Origin: Streptomyces sp. SID12501
Lineage (GTDB): Bacteria; Actinomycetota; Actinomycetes; Streptomycetales; Streptomycetaceae
Assembly (NCBI RefSeq): GCF_010550245.1
Contig: NZ_JAAGLU010000028.1
Coordinates: 84,610-148,609, forward strand
DNA length: 64,000 bases
Direction of reading: 5' to 3'
Below, one piece after another: positions 43,261 to 51,536 of this stretch. Position 1 is the stretch's first letter; each line of letters starts with the position of its first letter. The notes under the pieces are model-generated. The model did no database searches and was not told the origin of the DNA. It saw only the letters and a list, made by a program, of their open reading frames with translations. The position numbers were made by a program, and so were the translations under genes.

Positions 43261-43917
43261 ATGGCGAAGCAGGAGCGCGCCATCAGGACGCGCAGAGCGA
43301 TCCTGGAAGCCGCGGGCGCGGTTTTCGACGAGCACGGCTACACCTCGACCACCATCGCGATGGTGCTGGAGCGGGCCGAGGTCACCAAGGGCGCCCTGTA
43401 CTTCCACTTCCCTTCCAAGGAATCGCTCGCGCAGGCGGTGCTCGCCGAGCAGGTGCCGTTCGGCACTGTGCCGGCGCAGCCCTGCAAGCTGCAGGAGATC
43501 ATCGACATGACGTTCATGGTCGGCCAGCGGCTGCTGACCAACTCCCTGCTGCGGGGCAGTGTCCGGCTGGCGGTGGACCAGGAGACGCCGAGCCACGTCG
43601 ATCACGGGGAGCCCTTCCGGCAGTGGTCGGAGCGGCTGACGTCCCTGATGGAACAGGCACGGGAGCAGGGCGAGTTGCTGCCCACGGTGGATCCGCCGGA
43701 GACGGTGGACCTGCTGGTCGGCGGCTTCACCGGCATCCAGCTGATGTCCCGGGCGATGACCGACCGGGCCGATCTCGGCCACCGGCTGTCCGTGCTGTGG
43801 GCGCACATCCTGCCGAGCATCGCGGTGCCGGGGCTGCTGCTCGGCCTCGACAGCAGGGCCGACCGAGGTGTCCGGATCCTCTCCTCCATGGACTCCCTCG
43901 ACCTGAAGGCGTCTTGA
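43261..43917 (+). CDS. Gamma-butyrolactone receptor (ScbR/ArpA type TetR regulator)
   Basis: A 218-residue TetR-family receptor that would repress until its butyrolactone binds. The helix-turn-helix is at about 20-50 (YTSTTIAMVLERAEVTKGA), followed by LYFHFPSKESLAQAVL. By count it is acidic (about 22 Arg/Lys against 27 Asp/Glu), the profile of true receptors. The ATG follows CAGGGAAGGG. It is divergent from the synthase gene with a shared operator, and a reductase gene overlaps its stop. Confidence 0.92.
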   Translation: MAKQERAIRTRRAILEAAGAVFDEHGYTSTTIAMVLERAEVTKGALYFHFPSKESLAQAVLAEQVPFGTVPAQPCKLQEIIDMTFMVGQRLLTNSLLRGSVRLAVDQETPSHVDHGEPFRQWSERLTSLMEQAREQGELLPTVDPPETVDLLVGGFTGIQLMSRAMTDRADLGHRLSVLWAHILPSIAVPGLLLGLDSRADRGVRILSSMDSLDLKAS

Positions 43918-44780
43918 TCCTGCTGACCGGCGCGACCGGCACCGTCGGCCGCCTGGTCGCCCGGCGCCTTCCCGCCGCCGGGCCGGTACGGCTGCTGGCC
44001 CGCGACCCCGAGCGCGCCGCCTCACTCGCCGGCGCGCACGCCGAGGTGGTGGGCGGAGACTTCGAGGACCCCGCGAGCCTGCACCGGGCACTGACTGGCG
44101 TACGGTCGGCGCTGCTCGTCACGGTGAATCCGCTGACGCACGCGTACGACGAGAACTTCCTGACAGCCGCCCGCGCGGCGGGAGTCGGGCACATCGTGAA
44201 GCTGACCACCTTGTCGGTGACCGAACCCGACGCCATGGATCTCGTCACGGAGTGGCAGCGGGAGAACGAGCGGCTGCTGCGCGCCTCGGGCCTGTCCTGG
44301 ACCCTGTTGCGACCGCGCGCCTTCATGTCCAACACGCTGGGCTGGGCCCGTTCGATCCGAGCGGAGGGTGTGGTGCGGAGCGCGAGCGGCACCGTCGCCA
44401 CCGCGGCGATCGACCCGCGGGACATCGCGGATGTGGCGGTACGCGCGCTCACGGACCCGGCGGGGCACACGGGGCAGGCGTACGCGCTCACCGGGCCCGC
44501 GGGGATCACCCCCGTGGAACAGACGGAGATCCTGGGCGAGTTGCTGCAACGGGCGCTGAAGTTCGTGGAACTGACGGATGACCAGATACTTCGAGGGCTG
44601 CTCGCGCGCTATCCGGAGCCGGTGGCCCACGCTCTCGCGGAGAGTGCCGTGCGGGGGCGACACAGGTCGAAGGGGCAGGTGGAGCCGTCCGTGGCGGAGT
44701 TGCTCGGCCGGTCGGCGCGCGGGTACCGGGAGTGGGCGGCGGACCATCGGGCGGAGTTCGGCGGCCCGGCGGCCGGGTGA
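43914..44780 (+). CDS. NmrA-like NAD(P)H-binding oxidoreductase
   Basis: A 288-residue atypical short-chain dehydrogenase. It begins at a TTG in a TTGA overlap with the receptor stop and reads MILLTGATGTVGRLVARRL, a Rossmann loop of the NmrA type. Segments such as LSWTLLRPRAFMSNTLGW fit this family. Being translationally coupled to the receptor, it may reduce the butyrolactone precursor, a step done in other systems by BarS1/ScbB-type reductases of a different subfamily. This role is inferred from position. Confidence 0.82.
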   Translation: MILLTGATGTVGRLVARRLPAAGPVRLLARDPERAASLAGAHAEVVGGDFEDPASLHRALTGVRSALLVTVNPLTHAYDENFLTAARAAGVGHIVKLTTLSVTEPDAMDLVTEWQRENERLLRASGLSWTLLRPRAFMSNTLGWARSIRAEGVVRSASGTVATAAIDPRDIADVAVRALTDPAGHTGQAYALTGPAGITPVEQTEILGELLQRALKFVELTDDQILRGLLARYPEPVAHALAESAVRGRHRSKGQVEPSVAELLGRSARGYREWAADHRAEFGGPAAG

Positions 44781-44800
44781 CGAGCTCGAGGGCCCGTGAA

Positions 44801-44854
44801 CACGACGGCGGGCCGGCCGGCGTCCATCCACGCCGACCGACCCGCCCGCTCGTG
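44801..44854. terminator. Bidirectional hairpin between reductase and protease genes
   Basis: A long imperfect stem: CACGACGGCGGG...GGCGT on the left and ACGCC...CCCGCCCGCTCGTG on the right, with a CCATCC loop. It lies between convergent genes and could terminate both transcripts. Confidence 0.6.
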
Positions 44855-44917
44855 TCACACCGTCAGTTCACCTGAACCGGCGGGTGGTTCGCCCCTGAGG
44901 GCCGCAAGGCCGGAAGA

Positions 44918-46717
44918 TCAGAAGGTGAGCTTCCAGCTGTTGATCTTGCCCGTGTCCGAGGCGGCCACGTCCTGGACACGCAGTTTCCAGGTGCCGTTGG
45001 CCGTCTCGCTGGAGGCGTCCACCGTGTACGTGGTGTTCACGTTGTCGGCGGAGTCCGAGGTGCTGGAAGCCTTCAGCGGGTAGGTCGTGCCGTCCGGCGC
45101 GACCAGGGTGATGACCAGGTCACCGCGGTAGGTGTGGGTGATGTCCACGCCGACCTGGAGGGCCGAGGGGGCGTTGCCGGTCCGGCCGGTGACGGCGATC
45201 GAGGACTCGACGGCGGAGCCGTTGTCCGGGACGGAGACCGCGGTGCTGGAGGAGAAGACGGTCCCCGTCGTGCCGCCGGTGCCGCTCACGGCCTGCACGG
45301 TCTTGGTCGCGTCGGCCAGACCCGCACCGCAACCGCCCGAGCAACTGCCGGGCAGGGCGCGGGCGTTGTTCTTGATGGCCGTCTCGATCTGGGCCGGGGT
45401 GAGCGAGGAGTTCGCCGACTTCATCAGCGCGACCAGGCCCGCGATGTGCGGGGTGGCCATGCTGGTGCCCTGGTAGTAGGCGTACGACTCGGTGGACGGG
45501 GTCTTCGCGCCGGAGTTCAGCGTGGAGAGGATGCCGTTGGCTGTGCCGGTGCTCATCTCGCCGCCGGGGGCCGAGATGTCCACGACGGAGCCGTAGTTGG
45601 AGTACGAGGCCCGGGCGCCGGTGCGTCCGGTCGCGGCGACGGTGATGACGTTGTTGCAGTTCGCCGGGTTGGAGGTGGAGGCGTTCGCGTTCTCGTTGCC
45701 GGCCGCGACGACCACCGTGGTGCCGCGGTTCACCGCGCCGGTGATGGCGCTCTGGGTCGCCGAGGAGCAGGCGCCGCCCCCGCCGAGGCTCATGTTGATG
45801 ACCTTGGCGACGTTGGTGTTGGCCGGGACACCGGAGACGGTGCCGCCCGACGCCCAGGTGATGGCGTCGATGATGTCGGAGTCGTAGCCGCCGCACTTGC
45901 CGAGCGCGCGGACCGGGGAGATCTTCGCGTTGTACGCGATGCCCGCGACGCCCTTGTTGTTGTTGGCGACGGCGGCGATGGTGCCCGCGACGTGCGTGCC
46001 GTGCCAGGAGGAGCTGCTGCCCTCGGTCTGCTCGCACTCACCGGCGGCGTACCAGTCACCGGGGTCGGCCGGGTTGCTGTCGCGGCCGTCGCCGTCGACG
46101 GAGACCGCGGTGTCGGCGATGAAGTCGTAGCCGGCGACGATGTTCGCGGCGACGTCGGAGTGCGTGACATAACCGGTGTCGATGACGGCGACGGTCACGC
46201 CGGTGCCGGTCGCTGTGGTCCAGGCGCCCGGGACGCGCATGCCCGCGGCCGATTCGAACAGGTCCCACTGCTTGGCGTACTCGGTGTCGTTCGGGTCCGC
46301 CATCGGCTTGTTGAGGCGGTCCGGCACGACGTAGGCGACCTGCGGGTCGGCCTGGTACTCGGCGATGACGTCGGCGACGTCCGTCCTGCTGAGCTCCTCG
46401 CCCAGGTCGACGAGGGCCGCGCCGGTGCCCAGGCGGCGCTGGAAGTCCAGGTTCTCGCCGGCCTCCTTGCCCTTGGCGGCGGCGTCGGCGTCGGCGGCCT
46501 GGTTCGAGGTGGCCTCGGCCGCGCCGGTCCTGTAGCCGACGATGAGTCGCTCGGCCGGGGCGGCGACCGCCTGTGCGGCGGCGTCCACGGTGACGCCGGG
46601 GGCGACGGGCTCCTGGGCGACGGCGACCGAGGTGGTGGCCGCTGCCACCAGGGCGGCGGAGACCGCGGCGACGGATATCAGCTTCCGCCCCGTGGCACGG
46701 GTGGTTGAAGTACGCAA
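44918..46717 (-). CDS. Secreted subtilisin-like serine protease (S8) with P domain
   Basis: A secreted protease of 599 residues. A signal peptide (about 1-35) and an inhibitor_I9-like propeptide (about 55-135) precede the catalytic domain. The triad is Asp180 (AVIDTGYVTHSD), His239 (HGTHVAGT) and Ser418 (GTSMATPHIAG), with oxyanion Asn340 in AAGNENA. A C-terminal P domain (about 490-599) includes VDITHTYRGDLVITLVAPDG and ends NSWKLTF. Four or more cysteines suggest disulfides. The window's SSI inhibitor would be a natural partner for this enzyme class. It is divergent from the LPMO gene. Confidence 0.95.
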   Translation of the reverse strand: MRTSTTRATGRKLISVAAVSAALVAAATTSVAVAQEPVAPGVTVDAAAQAVAAPAERLIVGYRTGAAEATSNQAADADAAAKGKEAGENLDFQRRLGTGAALVDLGEELSRTDVADVIAEYQADPQVAYVVPDRLNKPMADPNDTEYAKQWDLFESAAGMRVPGAWTTATGTGVTVAVIDTGYVTHSDVAANIVAGYDFIADTAVSVDGDGRDSNPADPGDWYAAGECEQTEGSSSSWHGTHVAGTIAAVANNNKGVAGIAYNAKISPVRALGKCGGYDSDIIDAITWASGGTVSGVPANTNVAKVINMSLGGGGACSSATQSAITGAVNRGTTVVVAAGNENANASTSNPANCNNVITVAATGRTGARASYSNYGSVVDISAPGGEMSTGTANGILSTLNSGAKTPSTESYAYYQGTSMATPHIAGLVALMKSANSSLTPAQIETAIKNNARALPGSCSGGCGAGLADATKTVQAVSGTGGTTGTVFSSSTAVSVPDNGSAVESSIAVTGRTGNAPSALQVGVDITHTYRGDLVITLVAPDGTTYPLKASSTSDSADNVNTTYTVDASSETANGTWKLRVQDVAASDTGKINSWKLTF

Positions 46718-47103
46718 GGGCTTGCCTTTCGGTGCCGTACTCCGGGCCGCGCGGGCAGCGGGGAGTGGCGGGCGAATCGCTTCGTCGTCGAAGCGGCGGG
46801 GGTGCGGTTCGAAAAGCGGCGCGGCGGCCGGCCAAGCGCGAGCGGCCCGTTCCGGGGTTACCTATGGGGCGGCTGTGGTGGAACAGTAGGCAAAGAGAAG
46901 GTCATCCGGATACAGGGGAAACCCTCGATCAGGCCGGATCCACACCCTTGAGCGCCGGAAACCGACTCCGCGCGACGGCCGGTTGACCGGGTTGGGTGAG
47001 TTACGGCGGATTGCCGGATCCGCCCGCTGATTGAACGCGGCCCGCCCACTTCCCGTACTGCCCGAAAGCAGACCTGTTCCCCCTGGTCGAGGAGACGTTC
47101 CGG
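46718..47103. promoter_or_regulatory. Divergent promoter region of protease and LPMO
   Basis: 386 bases. It holds GCGGAT-TGCCGG-ATCCGC (47006-47023), an inverted repeat, and another ATCCGG...CCGGAT pair near 46905-46940. I looked for a DasR-like ACTGGTCTAGACCAGT site, expected for chitin genes, and saw none. No gene recognised here. Confidence 0.35.
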
Positions 47104-48075
47104 ATGACCGCCCACCGCCGCACCCTCTCGGCCGCCGCACTCGCCGGCACCGCCGCCTTCGCGGCGCCGCTGTTGCTCACCCTGTCCGCGGCGGGTCCCG
47201 CCCAGGCGCACGGCGCCCCGACCTCGCCGGTCAGCCGCGCCTACGCCTGCTCCCCCGACGGCGGCAGCCTGGCCGGTACGGCGGCCTGCCGGGCGGCGGT
47301 CACCGCGAACGGCGGGGAGCCCTTCACCTTCTGGGACAACCTGCGGGTCGGAGACGTGTACGGCCGGGACCGCGCGGTGATCCCCGACGGCCGACTGTGC
47401 AGCGGCGGGCTGTCCGCCTACCGGGGACTCGACCTCGCACGCTCCGACTGGCCCTCGACCACACTGACGCCGGGCGCGCGGCTGACGATGACGTACCGCT
47501 CGACGATCCCGCACACCGGCACGTTCAAGATGTTCCTGACGAAGCCCGGGTACGACCCGTCCGGCCCGCTGAACTGGTCCGACCTGCCGGACCAGCCGTT
47601 CGCCGAGGTCAAGGACCCCGCGCTGACGGGCGACGCGTACCGCCTCAGGATGACGCTGCCGTCCGACCGGACCGGTCGCCATGTGCTCTACACGATCTGG
47701 CAGAACTCCAGTACGGCGGACACGTACTACTCGTGCTCGGACGTGGTGTTCCCGAAAGCGAAGGGCAGCACGGACGACTCCGGCAGCTCCGGAGACTCCA
47801 CGCCGACCGCCACCGCCTCCCCCGCGGCACAGTCCAGGCCTGCCGAGGCCACCGCTTCGGCCGATCCGGCCGGACAGCCGGAGCAGGCCGCGGAAACGGG
47901 ACGGGCGACGGAGTCCGCCGACTCCGCCGCCCCACAGACCGGGAGCACCGTGGCCGGCGCGCCGGTGGCGTCAGCCACCGACGGCACCGGGTCACGGCAC
48001 CTGGTCGCGGCCGGCGCCGCGGCGGTACTGCTCGCCGTGGTCGCCGCCCTCGTTCTGCGGCTGCGCCGCCGGTGA
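47104..48075 (+). CDS. AA10 lytic polysaccharide monooxygenase with C-terminal membrane anchor
   Basis: A copper enzyme that oxidatively cleaves chitin or cellulose. It has 323 residues. The signal peptide ends PAQA|H, so the mature protein starts at His36, half of the histidine brace; the second brace His is His137 in STIPHTGTFKMF. AA10 landmarks YACSPDGGSL, TFWDN and TYYSCSDVVF are present. After about residue 215 comes a Ser/Thr/Ala/Glu-rich linker and then a C-terminal membrane helix (HLVAAGAAAVLLAVVAALVL) ending in RLRRR. No LPXTG sorting motif is seen. The enzyme thus appears tethered to the cell rather than freely secreted. Confidence 0.92.
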   Translation: MTAHRRTLSAAALAGTAAFAAPLLLTLSAAGPAQAHGAPTSPVSRAYACSPDGGSLAGTAACRAAVTANGGEPFTFWDNLRVGDVYGRDRAVIPDGRLCSGGLSAYRGLDLARSDWPSTTLTPGARLTMTYRSTIPHTGTFKMFLTKPGYDPSGPLNWSDLPDQPFAEVKDPALTGDAYRLRMTLPSDRTGRHVLYTIWQNSSTADTYYSCSDVVFPKAKGSTDDSGSSGDSTPTATASPAAQSRPAEATASADPAGQPEQAAETGRATESADSAAPQTGSTVAGAPVASATDGTGSRHLVAAGAAAVLLAVVAALVLRLRRR

Positions 48076-48108
48076 ACACCGGCAACCCAGCCGCTCATTG
48101 ACGGTTCG

Positions 48109-48768
48109 TCAGTTGACGAAGACCGTGGCGCCGCCCTGCGTCACGTCCGTCACCGGGGCGTACTTGGCAGTGAAGTAGCCGCTGCTGAAGCACAGCGACG
48201 AACCGGACGACTTGGTGAACGCCTGGGCGGTGAAGTTGATGCTGTTGTCGGCGGTGCCGGTCGTACCGGTCAGGCTGGGCGCCTGGTAGACGCAGTTGAT
48301 GCTGCCCAGCAGGGTGCGCAGGACAACGGTCGTCTGGATGACGGAGCCCGAGGCCGGGCTGACGACGACGGAGCCGTCGGAGCCCACCGCGGTGGTGTAC
48401 GGCAGGTTGTTGACGGTCACGCTGGTCACGCCGAGCACGCCGAGGACATTGCTGGTGCAAGTGCCGAAGGTGTGCGCGGTGACCGACTCGGTGGCGGTGC
48501 CGGGCGCGGAGGGGTTGGTGGCGACCGCAGCCGTGAAGGTCGACGCCGCACACGAGACACCGCTGGTGCCGGTCGCGCTGGAGTAGAGCGTGGCGGCGGT
48601 GCCGGTGGCGAGGGAGGCGCTGAGGACGTCGCCCACGGCGACCGCGTCGCCGGCCGCGCTGTTGATGGTGAGGACGGTGTCGGCGGCGGACGCGGGGGTG
48701 ACCGCGGCGACCGAGAGCCCGGCGACGGCGGCGGCGAGGGCGATGGCGGAGCGGGTACGAGTACGCAT
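48109..48768 (-). CDS. Small exported protein of unknown function
   Basis: A 219-residue protein with an Arg-rich signal peptide (MRTRTRSAIALAAAVAGLS, cleavage near TPASAA at 29-33). The mature part is rich in Thr, Ser, Val and Ala with beta-strand character and four or so cysteines (SCAAS, TCTSN, NCVYQ, LCFSS), which suggests disulfides. I recall Streptomyces relatives without known function. A longer frame upstream reads through an unlikely region, so ATG 48768 is the start. It converges on the LPMO gene with a 33-base gap. Confidence 0.78.
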   Translation of the reverse strand: MRTRTRSAIALAAAVAGLSVAAVTPASAADTVLTINSAAGDAVAVGDVLSASLATGTAATLYSSATGTSGVSCAASTFTAAVATNPSAPGTATESVTAHTFGTCTSNVLGVLGVTSVTVNNLPYTTAVGSDGSVVVSPASGSVIQTTVVLRTLLGSINCVYQAPSLTGTTGTADNSINFTAQAFTKSSGSSLCFSSGYFTAKYAPVTDVTQGGATVFVN

Positions 48769-49521
48769 GATTGCGGGTGCCTCTTTCTGGAACTGGGGGT
48801 GTTGAGGGGTGGTGTCGAAGAGGTCGGGACACGCGAAAGTACGCGTGCGGAACGCATGAAGGACGCGGGAATGATGCCGTTGCCGGCCCGTAACGCCTTC
48901 TCCGTACGTGACGGACCGGCAACGACAACCGGCCGGTGACCGGCAGGAAGGCTTGGAGGGAGGCTTCCTGCCGGACCGGGCGGGACAGGGCGAACCGGCG
49001 GTGGCCCAGGGGGGAAACGGCCATGCCGGTGCCTCGGAGGCGGACTGCGGAATGAACAAAGAGTCCGGGAAGAGCGATGACTCGCATCGCTGCGGATCCG
49101 GCGCCACGGATCCGGGGAAACCAGGTCGAGTTCTAGACCTGAGGGACCGTCAACGTCAATACCCCGAACGGAAGTTGATGCAACCCATCGAACTTCCGGC
49201 CGACTCCTCCTTGGACTTCCGCGTGCGTCCCCGACCCGGGCCGCACCCCTCCGAGGGCCCTTCGGACCCCCCGAAGGGCCCTCGATCGCCCCGTGAAGTC
49301 ACAGGTGGAGCATAATCCGCACCCTTTTTCCACAACTCCCTTGACCCTCGAAAGTAACCACGGGTAACTTCCTCGGCGGCTACTGGGGCGTAACCGTGAA
49401 AGCCCTTGCAACCGCCGGGAGTTGTGAGGAGACGTACGCCGCAGCCGCTGTCCGCGCCAGGACAACGTGCCAATCAAGCGTGACCAGCATTGACGCAGTT
49501 GACTATGTACTGGGAGCAGCC
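48769..49521. other. Long intergenic region with an orphan terminator
   Basis: 753 bases between the divergent small exported gene and the DUF6230 gene. A weak open frame on the + strand (48908-49315) is Arg/Pro-rich and unlike a real protein. GTAAC motifs occur three times near 49357-49396 (AAGTAACC, GGGTAACT, GCGTAACC), just upstream of the DUF6230 start, and may be regulator sites. A strong hairpin sits at 49252-49284. Confidence 0.5.
49252..49284. terminator. Orphan strong hairpin
   Basis: A perfect 14-bp stem (CGAGGGCCCTTCGG with CCGAAGGGCCCTCG) and a five-base loop, typical of a Streptomyces terminator, but lying between two divergent genes rather than after one. No T-run follows on either strand. 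It could end an unseen small transcript or attenuate a long leader. Confidence 0.7.
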
Positions 49522-50253
49522 ATGGCCTCGTCCTCGGACGCCTCGTCGTCCGCCGGATCCAACCCCGAGCAGCCCGGAAGCGGTAACGCTTTCGAGGGCG
49601 CCGGGGCCACGGGATCCACCAACGTGTCCGAATTCTTCCAAGGTGCCGGAAAGGGCACCGAACGACGCGGACGGGTCCGTGCGCGCCGCGCCGCCGTGAT
49701 GGCGGTGCCGGCCACCCTGGTCGCCGCCACGCTCGCGGTTCTCACCGCCCAGGGCGCCCTGGGCGTCCAGTTCGCCATCTCGGGCATGCCGTTCACGGTC
49801 ACCGCCACCGAGATGAAGGGCGATGGCTTCGAGCAGTTCGGCGCCCTCGACCACATGATCGAGGGCAGCCCGAACGAGGGCGACACCGGCGGCCAGGTCC
49901 TGGTCATCACCACCGCGATCAAGACCGCGACGATCACCAAGCTGTGCCAGAGCGTCGACCTCGGCGGCATCAACCTGCTGATCAAGGCGGGCGGCAACGG
50001 CACTCCGGTGTCCGCGACCGACCTGACGCTCGACGGCACCGAGCAGTCGGGCGACGCGTCCTTCACCAACATCGAGATCGGCAACGACGCCAGCACGCTC
50101 GACAAGGCAGGCGTCAAGGGTCCGGCCGGCGTCTTCAGTCAGCAGGCGGACACCATCCGCATCGCCAACCTGCGGTCGACCAACTACGCCACCACGGCAG
50201 CCGTGTTCAAGCTGCCCGGGCTGAAGCTCAGCTTCAGCGATACGGGTTGCTGA
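49522..50253 (+). CDS. DUF6230 family protein
   Basis: A 243-residue protein of a Streptomyces family formerly labelled 'cholesterol esterase' without evidence. It starts MASSSDASSSAG after GGGAG. Residues 1-60 are disordered and Ser/Gly-rich, a membrane segment lies at about 70-95 (AAVMAVPATLVAATLAVLTAQG), and the rest is extracytoplasmic with two cysteines and a KLPGLKLSFSDTGC end. It is directly coupled to the DUF6114 membrane protein gene (TGATG), an association conserved in my memory of Streptomyces genomes. Function unknown. Confidence 0.88.
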   Translation: MASSSDASSSAGSNPEQPGSGNAFEGAGATGSTNVSEFFQGAGKGTERRGRVRARRAAVMAVPATLVAATLAVLTAQGALGVQFAISGMPFTVTATEMKGDGFEQFGALDHMIEGSPNEGDTGGQVLVITTAIKTATITKLCQSVDLGGINLLIKAGGNGTPVSATDLTLDGTEQSGDASFTNIEIGNDASTLDKAGVKGPAGVFSQQADTIRIANLRSTNYATTAAVFKLPGLKLSFSDTGC

Positions 50254-50795
50254 TGTTGGGCATGGACCAACAGGAGGTGGGGCCCGCTTTCAGAACGTGG
50301 CGGGCCCACCGTCCGTTCGTGGGCGGGCTGCTGCTCACTCTGGGCGGGGTGGAGATCCTCGTCACGATGAAGGTCTCCCTGAAGATCGTCGTGCACCTGG
50401 GTATGCAGGGCCTTGCGGGCTTCATGCTGCCGGCGCTGATGGTGGTGTGCGGTCTGTTGATCCTCTTCAATCCCGCGCAGCGCCTGTTCTACTCGATCGT
50501 CGGCATCATGCTGACGCTTGGTACCTGGGTCACCTCGAACCTCGGCGGCTTCTTCGTGGGGCTCGCACTGGGAGCCGTAGGCAGCTGCATGGCCTTCGGC
50601 TGGCTTCCCGACCAGGAACCGCGTGTCAGCCGCAGCCAGCGACGCGAGGACAAGCGGAAGGGCAAGGCCGCCATGGTGGCCCCGGAGAGCACGGAGGCCA
50701 CAACGGCGGACGACGGTCAGGAAGGCAGCGAGGGCAGCCTGCGCGGCTCGATGCGCTCCTCGACCGCCGCGTCACCCTCACACCTGACGATGTAG
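50253..50795 (+). CDS. DUF6114 family membrane protein
   Basis: A 180-residue membrane protein with four hydrophobic segments between about residues 28 and 118 (HRPFVGGLLLTLGGVEILV to GGFFVGLALGAVGSCMAFGW), then a basic, cytoplasmic Ser/Glu-rich tail. The ATG overlaps the DUF6230 stop. The pair probably forms a membrane complex. A small CGGGC-GTGA-GCCCG hairpin lies 21 bases past the stop. Confidence 0.88.
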   Translation: MLGMDQQEVGPAFRTWRAHRPFVGGLLLTLGGVEILVTMKVSLKIVVHLGMQGLAGFMLPALMVVCGLLILFNPAQRLFYSIVGIMLTLGTWVTSNLGGFFVGLALGAVGSCMAFGWLPDQEPRVSRSQRREDKRKGKAAMVAPESTEATTADDGQEGSEGSLRGSMRSSTAASPSHLTM

Positions 50796-51121
50796 GCACC
50801 GTTCCTGTGGACCGAGCGGGCGTGAGCCCGTTCAGCCGCGCGCCCCGAACGGTCTTGGGCGAACTGGTCCCCGGCGTACTCGACCCCGAGGCGGCGACAC
50901 ACATCCTGTGCGTGGTCCGGGCCGGGAGGCCAGTTCCCTCACGACCTGGCCGAGTAGGTACGGCCAGAGGCGACGAGGAGGCCCTGAACCATCACACCGG
51001 TGGAGCAGGGGCCCCGCACTCCCCCAGAGGGGGTGCCCCCAGACACCGCACCTCGTGTCCCAGATCGCACCGCCACGCCAACCCGAACAGCCCAGGGCAC
51101 TGCAAGCCCGGAGGCCGGCCA
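50796..51121. other. Non-coding stretch after DUF6114
   Basis: About 325 bases with no conserved frame on either strand. It contains GC-rich short inverted repeats only (for example CCCCCAGAGGGGG near 51020) and leads into the gene remnant on the minus strand. Confidence 0.4.
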
Positions 51122-51354
51122 TCACACGATCGAGTCAGCGGCCTTCGCAAAGGCCGGCCCGGCAAGCTGGCACAGCGGCGTGAGGTCGAAGCCCGCGATC
51201 CGGGCGGCCTATCCCATGCGGGCGGTGAAGTGCTCGGCGTCCCGATGGCCGTACCGACGTACAGGACGCGCGGTCTGCGGCCGTGGGCACCGGACAGGTC
51301 GACGGCGTGATGCACGAGGGCGTCGAACGCCACTGTGGTCCGGTCGAACGCCAC
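51122..51354 (-). pseudogene. Decayed remnant resembling a peptidase E-type protein
   Basis: Read on the minus strand, 51354 downward gives AFDALVHHAVDLSGAHGRRP and RVLYVGTAIG. A one-base shift then gives DAEHFTARMG, an in-frame TAG, and AARIAGFDLTPLC, ending at a TGA. The combined reading resembles the start of S51 peptidase E-like proteins as I remember them, but carries a frameshift, a nonsense codon and no C-terminal half with the catalytic Ser. It is therefore a fragment, not a gene. Confidence 0.45.
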
Positions 51355-51364
51355 CGTGGTCCGG
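51323..51364. repeat. 21-bp tandem duplication in the remnant
   Basis: TCGAACGCCACTGTGGTCCGG is followed at once by a copy with C for T at position 12. It spans the apparent start of the peptidase-like remnant. Confidence 0.85.
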
Positions 51365-51536
51365 CAGCCGGCGTGATGTCCGCCGGAGGTCGCGGCGCGC
51401 CTCGGCCAGGTCCGAGCGGGTGTCGAGGGACCAGGTGCCGAGAGCCGAGGGCCCGTGCCGCGTCCTCGGCGTCCTCTGCGGCGGCCACGAGGAGCGCGGG
51501 AGGATGGTCGGTTCGGAAGCGACCAGGCGGATGATC

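Noticed and set aside
46718..47103. DasR operator upstream of the LPMO gene
   Set aside because: Only unrelated inverted repeats were found; nothing close to the known DasR consensus.
48908..49315. 135-codon plus-strand ORF in the long intergenic region
   Set aside because: Arg/Gly/Pro-rich, no good ribosome binding site, and it runs through the strong hairpin at 49252-49284.
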